A DNA stretch of 64,000 nt from Caulobacteraceae bacterium (lineage in GTDB: Bacteria; Pseudomonadota; Alphaproteobacteria; Caulobacterales; Caulobacteraceae), in contig JAIBAU010000013.1 of NCBI GenBank assembly GCA_019695035.1, forward strand, positions 1 through 64,000. Reading direction: 5' to 3'. A model generated the notes under the pieces. That model did not search any database. It saw nothing but the letters and a program-made list of their open reading frames with translations, and was not told the origin of the DNA. Below are positions 50,358-59,546 of the stretch, piece after piece. The stretch's first letter is position 1; every line of letters begins with the position of its first letter. Position numbers and translations under genes: made by a program.

Positions 50358-50408
50358 GGAACGGCCAAGGTTCGAAATTCGCGTGCAAGCGTTTAGGGTT
50401 CCAGTCTC

Positions 50409-51173
50409 ATGCCGCGGATAATGACCTACAACGTCCACCGCTGCGTCGGCGTCGACCGGAAGCTCGATGTCGACCGCATCGCCGCGGTCATCGCCGAATA
50501 TGAACCGGACGTCGTCGCTCTTCAGGAGCTCGACGTTCATCGTGCGCGGACCCGCGGAGTCGATCAGGCCCACGCCATTGCCGAACAGCTCGAGATGACC
50601 TTCCACTTCAACGCCGCCATGCGGGTCGAAGGGGAGCTCTACGGCGACGCGATCCTCACCTCCAGGCCCGAGCGCCTGATCAAGGCCGGACCGTTGCCGA
50701 CCATCTCTGGCGTGCCTGGCCTTGAACCGCGGGGAGCGCTCTGGCTGGCCATCGAATTCGATGGCGTTGAGGTCAACGTTCTGAACACCCACCTGGGCCT
50801 CGTTCCGCGCGAGCAGCGGCTGCAGGCGGCGGCGCTCACGGGCAAGGAGTGGCTGGGCGATCCACGCTGTGTCGACCCCGTGATCCTCGTCGGGGATTTC
50901 AACGCCACCGCCGTGACCCGGCCTTACCAGCAGTTGTTGACCGCCTTGAGCGACGGACAGAAAGCGGAGGGATTGCCGCGCGCGATACCCACCTTCCCTT
51001 CCAGCTTCCCGGTGCTGCGCATAGACCATGTCTTCGTCAGCTCGCGGGTCCGGGTGACCCGTGTGCAGACCCCGATGTTCCCGCTCGCGCGGGTCGCATC
51101 CGACCACCTGCCGCTGGTCATAGACTTCGAAATCCGGGCGGTTCAGTCGAGGGCGGTGCCCTCGGCGGCGTGA
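50409..51173 (+). CDS. Endonuclease/exonuclease/phosphatase (EEP) family protein
   Basis: This 254-residue protein has the EEP fold: MTYNVHRCVGVD, VVALQELDVHRARTRGVD with the metal glutamate, NTHLGLVPREQRLQAAAL, VGDFNATAVT, and a C-terminal SDHLPLVIDFEI with the catalytic Asp-His. It lacks a signal peptide. The family includes nucleases, lipid phosphatases and sphingomyelinases. Adjacency to a convergent phospholipase D-type gene, with which it overlaps by 31 bases, is a common pairing and favours a phosphodiesterase acting on lipid or DNA. Confidence 0.88.
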   Translation: MPRIMTYNVHRCVGVDRKLDVDRIAAVIAEYEPDVVALQELDVHRARTRGVDQAHAIAEQLEMTFHFNAAMRVEGELYGDAILTSRPERLIKAGPLPTISGVPGLEPRGALWLAIEFDGVEVNVLNTHLGLVPREQRLQAAALTGKEWLGDPRCVDPVILVGDFNATAVTRPYQQLLTALSDGQKAEGLPRAIPTFPSSFPVLRIDHVFVSSRVRVTRVQTPMFPLARVASDHLPLVIDFEIRAVQSRAVPSAA

Positions 51174-52609
51174 GCCCGTTGCACGGTGTCTTTCAGAACG
51201 CGTGACAGCCGCCCCCGGCGCCAGGGCCGCCACGCGTCCGCCGGCGATGCGGGATCCCCCAACTGGTAGTCCGCCAACCATCGAGCCACCGGAGACGCCG
51301 GCTCCAGTCCGATCGGCGTCATCCGCCCTTCCGTCAGGCCTTCGATCGTCTTCCCCAAGGATCCCACTACCGCGAAGGTCGCCTCAAAAACCGCTTGGTC
51401 CACACCGAGAAAATGAGCGAGCAGCCGGGCGCGAAAGCCCCGGATGACCTTGGCGTTGTCACTGTCCTCGCTGGTTTCGAACCCCAGGTCGCACTCGGTG
51501 TCGAAGCCGCAGGAGCGATTGTTCAGGTTGGTTGATCCGACCCGCAACAACGTGTCGTCGATGATCGAGACCTTGGAGTGGACGATGATCGTTTCGCCGC
51601 CGACAGTTCTCGGCGTCCAGGCGCTGAAGCGTCCATGCAGGTCGGCCCGACGCAGGCGCTCGAGAAGGGCGTGGCGGGCCCCGTCCATGGTTGCATGGTC
51701 GAACCAGCTGGGACTCTGCGCAGTCGAAACGATCACCACCTCGGGACCGTCGGACTCGTCTAGCCGGTCTGCCAGGGCCGCCGCGATCAGTGGCGAGGTG
51801 AAGTACTGGTTCTCCAGATAGATCAGACGTCGCGCCCGCGCGATGGCTTCGAGATGCAGGGCCTCGTTCTCTCGAACTCCCGCCGCGCCGCGCCACGCAG
51901 GCTCCGTTCTTGCGATGCCCACCGTCACACGGGTGAGATCGGCCTCGATCGAGGCTGGCCAGGGATCGCTGGCGACCGCAACCGGGTGAAGCGCCTCTCC
52001 CACGCCGTCCTTCCACCGCTGTCGAGCGAGGTCTCCCAGCGCACGGGCCGCTGCGCCGTCGACCATCATCATCACCTCATGGCGAGGAGGGTATGGCAGA
52101 CCATAGGGCGTGAAACGCCGCGGATCAGCGTCGAGATGCTCGGGGGTATCCCAACGGTCCACCGAGACGTCCCCGCCGCCGCAGAAGGCCAGCCTGTCGT
52201 CGATGACAACCACCTTCTGGTGATGGCATCCGCCTACGGGACGAGCTCGGTCGAGACGGAAGTCGACCGTCTTGCGGCGAAACCACCGCTGTGCTCGCTG
52301 CGGAAAGAACCCTTGCGAAAAGGCGATCGGCAGCGGCGACCGCCAGATCAGCAGGCGCACCTCCAGGTCGGGGCGTTCGACCACAAGCCGCCGAAGGATA
52401 TGCCCGATCTCGGCGGCTGGACCGCTGTCGTCGTCAACGAGGCGAGTGCGGGGGTCGAACTGCCATCCGAGAAGGATCACCGAGCGCTGGGCGTTTTCCA
52501 GCGCCTCGCGAAGGGCGGCGAAGTAGGTCCCGTTCTCCATGAGGATCGCCGCGCGGTCGGCCATTTCCGTCCGCCAGCATGTGCTTCCCGGCTGCAGCAG
52601 CACCGACAT
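51143..52609 (-). CDS. Phospholipase D-like protein (cardiolipin synthase/PLD type)
   Basis: From the ATG at 52609 the protein has 488 residues; an in-frame extension to 52975 looks unlike protein. It has two HKD motifs, GCHHQKVVVIDDRLAFCGGG and IVHSKVSIIDDTLLRVGSTN, so it is a complete two-domain phospholipase D. There is no transmembrane segment, unlike cardiolipin synthase Cls. It may hydrolyse or transphosphatidylate phospholipids. It converges on an EEP-family gene with an overlap of 31 bases. Confidence 0.9.
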   Translation of the reverse strand: MSVLLQPGSTCWRTEMADRAAILMENGTYFAALREALENAQRSVILLGWQFDPRTRLVDDDSGPAAEIGHILRRLVVERPDLEVRLLIWRSPLPIAFSQGFFPQRAQRWFRRKTVDFRLDRARPVGGCHHQKVVVIDDRLAFCGGGDVSVDRWDTPEHLDADPRRFTPYGLPYPPRHEVMMMVDGAAARALGDLARQRWKDGVGEALHPVAVASDPWPASIEADLTRVTVGIARTEPAWRGAAGVRENEALHLEAIARARRLIYLENQYFTSPLIAAALADRLDESDGPEVVIVSTAQSPSWFDHATMDGARHALLERLRRADLHGRFSAWTPRTVGGETIIVHSKVSIIDDTLLRVGSTNLNNRSCGFDTECDLGFETSEDSDNAKVIRGFRARLLAHFLGVDQAVFEATFAVVGSLGKTIEGLTEGRMTPIGLEPASPVARWLADYQLGDPASPADAWRPWRRGRLSRVLKDTVQRAHAAEGTALD

Positions 52610-52826
52610 CTCCCCCACGGTCCCCGGCGCGAGAACCGGACCCCTCAAACGCCCATCCCGCAAGCCGGTTCTCCCGCAGGCCGGGTTCCGGGATGGTAAC
52701 ACGCCTGAACCGACCCTCGCAGGCCTCCGGGGGCGCGCGGCGGCTGTCCGAAAGTTCATGTAACGATGGTTGCAGAGCGGCCCACCTTGGCCGATAAGCG
52801 TCGGGTCGCTCCAAGGGGGACCGGCG

Positions 52827-53015
52827 ATGAACGCACTATTGGAACTTCTCGCCGCCCTGATCGCCGCCCTTGCGACGGCCGCCTTCGCGCAATTCGGGAT
52901 CGACCTGCAGCCCACCGAGAAGAAGCCTGACGACCGCGAAGTGCGACGCACCGACCAGCGGACCCCCGCCAACAAGACCGACGCCGTGTTCGTTCGCTCC
53001 CGGCAGGATTGCTGA
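52827..53015 (+). CDS. Small hydrophobic protein upstream of tipN
   Basis: From the ATG at 52827, after AAGGGGGA at good spacing, this protein has 62 residues. It has a hydrophobic Ala/Leu-rich N-terminal helix (MNALLELLAALIAALATAAF) and a charged C terminus (KKPDDREVRRTDQRTPANKT). It could be a single-pass membrane protein or carry an uncleaved signal. I recognise no family. It is divergent from the phospholipase D gene; the 217 bases between them show no other feature. Confidence 0.6.
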   Translation: MNALLELLAALIAALATAAFAQFGIDLQPTEKKPDDREVRRTDQRTPANKTDAVFVRSRQDC

Positions 53016-53060
53016 GACGTCCTGCCTGTTGAGAACCTGGGGACAGCCGGCCTCGAGTCG

Positions 53061-53075
53061 TTAACAACGCCTTAA
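53061..53075. promoter_or_regulatory. CtrA-type box in the tipN promoter
   Basis: TTAA (53061-53064), seven bases, and TTAA (53072-53075) form a perfect TTAA-N7-TTAA CtrA site 98 bases upstream of the tipN ATG. A GATTC site (GANTC, CcrM methylation) lies at 53154-53158. TTAA is rare in this GC-rich DNA, which makes chance less likely. Confidence 0.68.
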
Positions 53076-53172
53076 TCTGCTTTGCTAAGCGATTACACTG
53101 CTCTAGGGTCGCTCCACGCGCGAAATTCAACGCAGAAAGCGGTGCCCGCGCGCGATTCAAAAAGAGCCGCGC

Positions 53173-55734
53173 ATGAGAATCAAAACCCGGTCCCCGCTGA
53201 ATCTGTCCGCACCGGCTGACAGCACCGACACTCCCAAACCGCTGGAATCCAAGCCGGAATCCACCGAAGCCGCCCAGGCTGCGAATGGCAAAGCTGTGGT
53301 GCGGCCCCGCACCCGCATGGCCCCGGCGGCGGTCACGTACCGGACAACGCGCCGACCGGCAGATGCCGACAAGCCGGCTGCATCGCCGTCAAAGTCGGCC
53401 CGGACGGTCGCTGAACCGGCTGACAAGCCGGTCGTTCAGCCTGTGATGCAATCCCCCGAGCCGCCCAGGGAGACACCGAAGACGTCGCCGGCTCCCCAAC
53501 CGGAGATCGCCGCCCCGCCGGCGGCCAAGGCGCACAAGCCTGCCCGCTTCGCCTACTTCATCGCCTGGCTCGCGGCCACGATCTGGGCGGCGGGCGTGTC
53601 CGCATTCGTCGTGGGCTACCAGGGTGGTTTCCGCGCGTTTGACTTCACCCCGTTCACTGTAACGGTTCTGGTGGCGTTGGCCCTTGCGCCGATCGGGCTT
53701 GTCTTCGCCATGGCCTATGTCGCGCGCCAGGGTTCGCGCCTGGCGGTCGAGACCAGCCGTGCGCGTGCGCTGTCCGAGGCGATGGTGGCTCCCGCCGCCC
53801 AGGCTTCCGGCGAAACCGCCGACGTGGTCCGGGCGATGCGAAGCGAAATCGATGAGGCGACCGCGGCCGCCAATCGCGCCCGGGACGAACTCAATGCCTT
53901 GAAGGACAGTCTCGCGCAGCAGACGCGCGACCTGAACGCTGCGGCAGAGCACGCAGCACGGACGGCCCGTGAGCTCGAGCAGTCCCTCGGCAAGGAACGC
54001 GAGCAGATGGCGAAACTGACCGCCTCGCTCGAAAGCCAGGCTATGGGGGTCGTGGAAGCCGTCGAGCGTCAGACGCGCACGACCGCCGAGGTCTCCGATC
54101 TCGCCCAGGCGCAGCTGCGCGAGGCTGAGGCCGCGCTGACGGCCCGCGCCGCCGATCTAGCCGCCGCTGCCGGGGAGGCCCAGGACGCGGCGCGTCTGGC
54201 CGCCGATGATCTGGCCCGACAAACCATTCGCCTCGAAACCGCCGGCACGGGCGTGGCGGAGCAGATCCGTTCCGTCGAGGAGGGGCTGTCCCAGCAGCGC
54301 GCCGCGCTCGTCGCGGCCGGCTACACCCTGCGTACCGACCAGGAAGACTTCGCCGCCCAGGTCGAGACCCAGCGCGCGCAGCTTTCGGAAGCGCTTGCCC
54401 ACACCCAGACCGCTTCCGCGGAACTGACTGAAGCCTCCGCCCGGGGCGCCGAGGCTCTTTCCAGCCTGGTGGTGGACGCCGCCAGCCATGCCACGGCCTT
54501 CGCCGAGCTCACGGAAAACGAGCGCGACGCCTTCCAGATCCGGATCCAGGAAGCGCTAGATCGCTTCCGGCAACTCGCTGCGGAGGCCCGCGAAGACCTG
54601 ACCAGCGAGACGAGTCAGGCGCTGGTCTCCCTTACAGCCGCGGCTGACGACGCCCGCCGCGCCGCTGACGCGGCCGCCGACGCGGCCCAGGCCCGGCTCG
54701 ACACCCTTGGCGAGGCCGCCTTTGATGCAGCGCGCCGCGCGGACGAAGCCTTCGAGGCCCGCCTGGCGGCGGCGAAGCGGCTGTTCGACGAGAGCGCCGC
54801 CCTCATCGATGCAGCCGGCGAACGCGCCCACTCGCGCCTCGACGCTAACCTCGGCGAGGTGCGAAATTCCGTCACTGACCTGGAGGCAGTGCTGGCGGAA
54901 ATCGACGAGCGCGCTGCTCAGATGCCGGCCGACGCCAAGGCGAAGGTCGACGAGATCCGCCTCTCCGTCGAACAGGGGCTGGAGTCCGTGGCCGCATCCG
55001 CGCGACGGGCCGCGGAAGAGACCAAGGAAGTCGACTCCGCGTTCCAGGACCGCGTTAAGCGCAACTATGACATGCTGTCCGAGGCGGTGAAGCTGATGGG
55101 CCTGGTGTCCGGCGGCTCGCCCCAGCCCCGCCCGCGACCGGAACCGGAGGCGGGTCGTCGCGAACGGCCTGCGCCCGTGGATGAACTCCCGCAATCCGGG
55201 CCAGCCGCCGCATTGGACGTCGCCCCTTCTCGCCCGCGCCTGAAGCTGACTACCCCTGTGGAGCCTGAACGCGAATTCGCCCAACCCGCCGCCGCCCGCA
55301 GTCGGGACAACTGGACCTGGCGCGACCTCCTCGGCTCGATGGAAGCGACGACCGAGATCGCGGAACCCGTCGAGGACGACGATCTTGCAGACCGGATGAT
55401 CGAGGAGATTCACCGGCTCGGGGTCGACCCCAATGCACTGCTCCCGCGTTCGCGGGTCGAGGCGGCGGCGGAGGCTCACCAGGTGGGTGCGCCGGACACC
55501 GCTCGCGAAATTGTCCGCCGCGTCGCGCCAGCGGCCGCGCGCCGGATCTCGCGAGCTGTCCTCACCGACAGGGCCATGCGCGAACAGGCTGATCGCTTTC
55601 TCGCCGTCTATGAGGCGCGCTTGAACGAGGCGGTCCGTCGGGACCCTGAAGGCTTCATGGTCACGGCCCTGCTCGCCTCGGAACCCGGCCGCGCCTTCCT
55701 GTTGATCGACGCCGCGATCGGCGATCTCGGCTAG
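53173..55734 (+). CDS. tipN: TipN-like polar localisation protein
   Basis: This 853-residue protein has a Pro-rich N-terminal region (1-120), two transmembrane helices at about 125-148 and 161-184, a very long Ala/Glu/Arg-rich coiled coil from about 190 to 640, and a conserved C-terminal helical domain (DRMIEEIHRLGVDPNALLPR, AARRISRAVLTDRAMREQAD). This architecture and size match TipN, the Caulobacter protein that marks the new pole, positions flagella and aids chromosome segregation. A CtrA box upstream agrees with cell-cycle control. The gene name rests on architecture, not alignment. Confidence 0.75.
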   Translation: MRIKTRSPLNLSAPADSTDTPKPLESKPESTEAAQAANGKAVVRPRTRMAPAAVTYRTTRRPADADKPAASPSKSARTVAEPADKPVVQPVMQSPEPPRETPKTSPAPQPEIAAPPAAKAHKPARFAYFIAWLAATIWAAGVSAFVVGYQGGFRAFDFTPFTVTVLVALALAPIGLVFAMAYVARQGSRLAVETSRARALSEAMVAPAAQASGETADVVRAMRSEIDEATAAANRARDELNALKDSLAQQTRDLNAAAEHAARTARELEQSLGKEREQMAKLTASLESQAMGVVEAVERQTRTTAEVSDLAQAQLREAEAALTARAADLAAAAGEAQDAARLAADDLARQTIRLETAGTGVAEQIRSVEEGLSQQRAALVAAGYTLRTDQEDFAAQVETQRAQLSEALAHTQTASAELTEASARGAEALSSLVVDAASHATAFAELTENERDAFQIRIQEALDRFRQLAAEAREDLTSETSQALVSLTAAADDARRAADAAADAAQARLDTLGEAAFDAARRADEAFEARLAAAKRLFDESAALIDAAGERAHSRLDANLGEVRNSVTDLEAVLAEIDERAAQMPADAKAKVDEIRLSVEQGLESVAASARRAAEETKEVDSAFQDRVKRNYDMLSEAVKLMGLVSGGSPQPRPRPEPEAGRRERPAPVDELPQSGPAAALDVAPSRPRLKLTTPVEPEREFAQPAAARSRDNWTWRDLLGSMEATTEIAEPVEDDDLADRMIEEIHRLGVDPNALLPRSRVEAAAEAHQVGAPDTAREIVRRVAPAAARRISRAVLTDRAMREQADRFLAVYEARLNEAVRRDPEGFMVTALLASEPGRAFLLIDAAIGDLG

Positions 55735-55739
55735 CCGGG

Positions 55740-56723
55740 ATGGTGAAGCGCCTGCGCCTCGAGGCTCGCGCCGAGGCGTGGCCGATCCACGGGCGTTTCG
55801 TCATTTCGCGGGGAGCAAAGACCCGGGCCGAGACAGTTCTGGTCACGCTCGAGGACGGGATGGGTCGTGGCGAGTGCGTGCCCTACGCGCGCTACGGCGA
55901 GACCGCGGAGAGCGTCCTGGCACAGATCGCGGCGGCCCAGCCCGACCTGGAAACAGGATGCGATACAGGGCGATTGCAGTTGCTGATGAAGCCCGGTGCC
56001 GCCCGTAACGCGGTGGACTGCGCCCTTTGGGATCTGGAAGCCAAGCGAACCGGAGTCCGGGCGTGGAAGCGCGCCGGTCTGCCGGCCCTGCTGGCGCAGG
56101 TCACGGCCTTCACCCTGTCCCTGGACACGCCGGAACGGATGGCGGCCGCGGCACGGGCGAACGCCGAGCGCCCGCTGTTGAAGCTGAAGATTGGAGGGCG
56201 CGACGATGTCGATCGGGTGGCCGCCGTGCGGGGCGCTGCGCCGAACGCCAGCCTGATCGTCGACGCCAACGAGAGCCTCGTCTTCGCGGAGTTTCAGCGC
56301 CTTGCGCCCGAACTCGCCAAGCTTCGCGTGGACCTGATCGAGCAGCCCCTCAAGGCCGGTGAGGACGAAGACCTCGAAGGCTACCCCAGCCCGGTTCCGC
56401 TCTGCGCCGACGAAAGCCTGCACACCCGCGCCGAACTTGCCGCCTGCGCACGACGCTACGCCGTGGCCAACATCAAGCTCGACAAGACCGGGGGCCTTAC
56501 GGAGGCGCTGGCGCTGAAGGCTGCGGCTCAGGCGCAGGGAATGAAGATCATGGTCGGGTGCATGGTCGCGACTTCGCTGTCGATGGCTCCCGCCATGCTA
56601 TTGGCCCAAGGCGCCGCATTCGTGGATCTGGATGGCCCGTTGCTCCTCGAGCAGGACCGGGCGCCGGGGCTGGCCTACGACGGATCGCGCGTCGAAGCTC
56701 CCTCCCCGGCCCTCTGGGGCTGA
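55740..56723 (+). CDS. Dipeptide epimerase (enolase superfamily)
   Basis: This 327-residue protein matches L-Ala-D/L-Glu epimerases of the muconate-lactonising subgroup. The acid/base lysines are in LLKLKIGG, the metal ligands in LIVDANESL, LIEQPL and CADES, and the second catalytic lysine in ANIKLDKTGG. Such enzymes recycle murein-derived dipeptides. It begins 5 bases after tipN and may be co-transcribed with it. Its last 49 bases overlap the convergent MFS gene. The alternative substrate class of other dipeptides cannot be excluded. Confidence 0.87.
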   Translation: MVKRLRLEARAEAWPIHGRFVISRGAKTRAETVLVTLEDGMGRGECVPYARYGETAESVLAQIAAAQPDLETGCDTGRLQLLMKPGAARNAVDCALWDLEAKRTGVRAWKRAGLPALLAQVTAFTLSLDTPERMAAAARANAERPLLKLKIGGRDDVDRVAAVRGAAPNASLIVDANESLVFAEFQRLAPELAKLRVDLIEQPLKAGEDEDLEGYPSPVPLCADESLHTRAELAACARRYAVANIKLDKTGGLTEALALKAAAQAQGMKIMVGCMVATSLSMAPAMLLAQGAAFVDLDGPLLLEQDRAPGLAYDGSRVEAPSPALWG

Positions 56724-57874
56724 AGCACCGTTAGCCCGCGCAGGGTGGCCGTCGCGCCCACGCCCAGGGCCGCCAGCGCGGCCATGGCGGCGTAGCCCCC
56801 CGCTCCATATTCATCGAACAGGGGCCCGGACAGGACTGTCGCAAGCCCGAGCAGGACTCCGGATGACAAAGCTGAACTCAGCATGTTGGCGACCGACACG
56901 CTCTGCGGGGGGCTCAGTCTTTCGACCATCTGCAGGCCCGCCAGGAAGGTCGCGGCGAAGGTCAGGGCGTGCAGCAGTTGCAAGGGCCAGAGAAGCCATA
57001 GGGGGGGCAGAAAGGCCATGGCGGTCCAGCGCACGACCGCCGACAGCCCGCCCAGCATCAGCATCGCCCACGGTCCCCACCGCGTCCGCCACGGCTCCAT
57101 GAGCCACATGAAGACGATCTCCGCGATCACCCCCGAGGCCCAGAGCAAGCCGATGACCCCCTCCGAGAGCCCCTGCCCGCGCCAGACCAGCGTCGAGAAG
57201 CCGTAACTGAACGCGTGCGCCGCCTGGATCAGGCCCACGCCGCCAATGGCGACCATGAACCAGCGGTCCCCAAGTAGCTGTCCGAGCCCCCGAAAGCGAT
57301 CGGACGCACGGCTGGTCTCGCCGCCCTCGTGAACGAACTCTTCTGGAAGGACGTAAAGGGCGGCGCTCGCGGCGAGGAGACAGGTAAGGCTGATGGCTAT
57401 GATGACCAGATCGCCCGGCGAGAAGGTGAGCATCCATCCCATGCCCACGCTGGCGGCGATGAAGGCGATGGATCCGGCGCTGCGCGCCACAGCGAAAACG
57501 AAACCCTGCCGACGCGACGCTCTCAGGGTGAGCACGTCGGTCAATGGGATCACGGAGCCGAACGCCGTGGCCCCGACGAACCACAGCGGCAACCACAGCG
57601 CCAGGCCGTGCACGAACCCCATCGCGCCGATGGCCGCGGAGGCTACGCCGCAGAGGATGGCGATCGGGGTGCGACGCAGCCGGAAGCTGTCGCCCCACAC
57701 GGCCAACAGGGGTCCGGTCACCAGGCGGGCCAGCATCGGGGCGGCCAGCACCACGCTGATCTCGGCGCCGCTCAGGCCCTTCTCCCGGAGCCACAGCGCA
57801 ATGAAGGGGAGGTTCACGCCGTTGGCGAGGAACACCAGGGCGTAAAACAATCCCGATCTAAAGACGCCGTTCAT
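56675..57874 (-). CDS. MFS transporter (MFS_1-like)
   Basis: This 399-residue protein has about twelve transmembrane helices of the major facilitator superfamily, with NGVNLPFIALWLREKGLSGA at the first loop and ATGP-like RLVTGPLLAVWGDSFRLRR at the cytoplasmic loop 2-3. This form resembles the MFS_1_like group that includes 3-phenylpropionate (HcaT) and nucleoside-type permeases. The substrate is unknown. It converges on the dipeptide epimerase gene with a 49-base overlap, and a role in peptide or wall-fragment transport would be only a guess. Confidence 0.88.
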   Translation of the reverse strand: MNGVFRSGLFYALVFLANGVNLPFIALWLREKGLSGAEISVVLAAPMLARLVTGPLLAVWGDSFRLRRTPIAILCGVASAAIGAMGFVHGLALWLPLWFVGATAFGSVIPLTDVLTLRASRRQGFVFAVARSAGSIAFIAASVGMGWMLTFSPGDLVIIAISLTCLLAASAALYVLPEEFVHEGGETSRASDRFRGLGQLLGDRWFMVAIGGVGLIQAAHAFSYGFSTLVWRGQGLSEGVIGLLWASGVIAEIVFMWLMEPWRTRWGPWAMLMLGGLSAVVRWTAMAFLPPLWLLWPLQLLHALTFAATFLAGLQMVERLSPPQSVSVANMLSSALSSGVLLGLATVLSGPLFDEYGAGGYAAMAALAALGVGATATLRGLTVLQPQRAGEGASTRDPS

Positions 57875-57982
57875 GAAGTCGCCCTAGCAAAGCGATGCAG
57901 CACTTCGCGCTCTATTTGAAAGAGCGGCGTTCTTCGAAGTGCTGCTCTTGACGTTACGCTTGTGGAATCGGACAGACGACGG

Positions 57983-58957
57983 ATGCCAGCTTTCGAGACC
58001 TCGCCGGACCGCCGCGACCTCTATCCCGAAATCGAGCCGTTCGCCTACGGCTGGATGCCGACCGAATCCGCGCACGAAGTCTACTACGAGGAATGCGGTT
58101 TTCCGGGAGGCAAGCCGTGCCTGATTCTTCACGGCGGCCCCGGTGGAGCCATCAACGCCGGCATGCGACGGTTCTTCAATCCGGACCGCTGGCGGATGGT
58201 GCTGTTCGACCAGCGCGGCTGCGGCCGATCGCGCCCTCACGCCTCCATCGACGACAACACGACCTGGAAGCTGATCGAGGACATCGAGCGGCTGCGCGAG
58301 AAGTGCGGTGTCGAGAAGTGGACCGTGTTCGGCGGGTCCTGGGGCTCCACGCTGGCGCTGGCCTACGCCATCACGCATCCGGAACGGGTGGAGAGCCTGA
58401 TCCTTCGCGGAATCTTCCTGCTCACCCAGAAGGAACTGCACTGGTTCTACCAGGACGGCGCCTCGATGATCTTCCCGGACGCCTGGGAACACTTCCTGGC
58501 GCCAATCCCGGAAGCGGAGCGGTCCGACCTGATGAGCGCCTACTATAAGCGCCTCACCTCGGATGATCGGAAAGTCCGCGAGGAAGCCGCCATCGCCTGG
58601 TCGAGCTGGGAAGGCGACACGGTCTCCGTCAAGGGGCCCGCAGCCCGGCCAGACAAGTTCGCGGAAGCCGAATTCGCCACCGCCTTCGCCCGCCTCGAGT
58701 GCTGGTACTTCGTCAACAAGGGCTTCCTGCCGGAGGACGGCTGGATCCTGAAGAACGTCGACAAGATCCGGCTCATTCCGACCTGGATCGTGCAGGGTCG
58801 CTTCGACGTGGTCACGCCCATGTCGGGAGCCTGGGCCTTGAAGAAGGCCTGGCCGGAGGCGCGACTGGACGTCATTCCGGACGCCGGACACGCCTCGACC
58901 GAACCTGGCATCGTGGATGCCCTGGTGCGCGCGACCGACCTCGCGGCCCGGCTTTAG
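57983..58957 (+). CDS. pip: Prolyl aminopeptidase (proline iminopeptidase)
   Basis: From the ATG at 57983 the protein has 324 residues; a GTG at 57962 would add seven. It is an alpha/beta hydrolase of the S33 family, with the oxyanion-hole motif LHGGPGGAINAG, the nucleophile in GGSWGSTLALAYA, the Asp in GRFDVVTPM and the His in DAGHASTEPG. It removes N-terminal proline from peptides. CDQRGCGRSRPH-like sequence (FDQRGCGRSRPHA) is typical of Pip. It is a single gene. Confidence 0.93.
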   Translation: MPAFETSPDRRDLYPEIEPFAYGWMPTESAHEVYYEECGFPGGKPCLILHGGPGGAINAGMRRFFNPDRWRMVLFDQRGCGRSRPHASIDDNTTWKLIEDIERLREKCGVEKWTVFGGSWGSTLALAYAITHPERVESLILRGIFLLTQKELHWFYQDGASMIFPDAWEHFLAPIPEAERSDLMSAYYKRLTSDDRKVREEAAIAWSSWEGDTVSVKGPAARPDKFAEAEFATAFARLECWYFVNKGFLPEDGWILKNVDKIRLIPTWIVQGRFDVVTPMSGAWALKKAWPEARLDVIPDAGHASTEPGIVDALVRATDLAARL

Positions 58958-58959
58958 CC

Positions 58960-59538
58960 TCAACTCCGGTTTCGCGCCTCGGATGGCGGCTGGGGCGGCG
59001 CCCCCTTCGCCGCGGCCTTCTCAAGCCTTTCATGCAAGGCGAAACCGATGCGCCGGGGCGGCTCCTCCTCGGATTCCCTGGGCTCTGCCGAAAGCATCAG
59101 ATTGAGCTGGGAATAATGCTGCATCAGCCGCACCGGCTTTCCGAACCCGTTCTTGCCGTAGAACAGGATCATGTCCGGCGCCCAGAAACCCAGGTCTTCG
59201 ATGCGGAATACGCCGTCCCCCGGCGAGCCAACCAGCTTGGCCCCGACTTCCTGGTTGGCGTCGAGCTTTGCCTCGAAATCCTGGATCAGTCGCGACATGC
59301 GCGCAAACGCCCATTCCGCCGGGCTGGCCTGGCTGGTCAGGCCGCGAGCCAGCGCCTCGCAGTCCTCCGGCGACGTCCAGGCCGTTACAGGAACGATCGG
59401 TCGCCCGTCGTCGCTGACGGCCCCGGGAGCCCCTGCCGCCGCGGGTGACGGCGGGGTGTCGCCCGTCGCGATCTCGTCAAGCAGGTTGGAAGCCGTTTGG
59501 GGTTGGGTCTCGTCGCCGGGGCGGGTCTTGCCGTTCAT
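58960..59538 (-). CDS. DUF6173-like protein
   Basis: This 192-residue protein has a low-complexity Pro/Ala-rich N-terminal part and a conserved core: PAEWAFARMSRLIQDFEAKL, then FWAPDMILFYGKNGFGKPVR and LMQHYSQLNLML. I recognise this as the DUF6173 family, mostly alphaproteobacterial, of unknown function. It has no signal peptide or membrane helix. It lies 8 bases after rodA on the same strand and may be the last gene of the mre/rod operon. Confidence 0.65.
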   Translation of the reverse strand: MNGKTRPGDETQPQTASNLLDEIATGDTPPSPAAAGAPGAVSDDGRPIVPVTAWTSPEDCEALARGLTSQASPAEWAFARMSRLIQDFEAKLDANQEVGAKLVGSPGDGVFRIEDLGFWAPDMILFYGKNGFGKPVRLMQHYSQLNLMLSAEPRESEEEPPRRIGFALHERLEKAAAKGAPPQPPSEARNRS

Positions 59539-59546
59539 CGGCCCAA

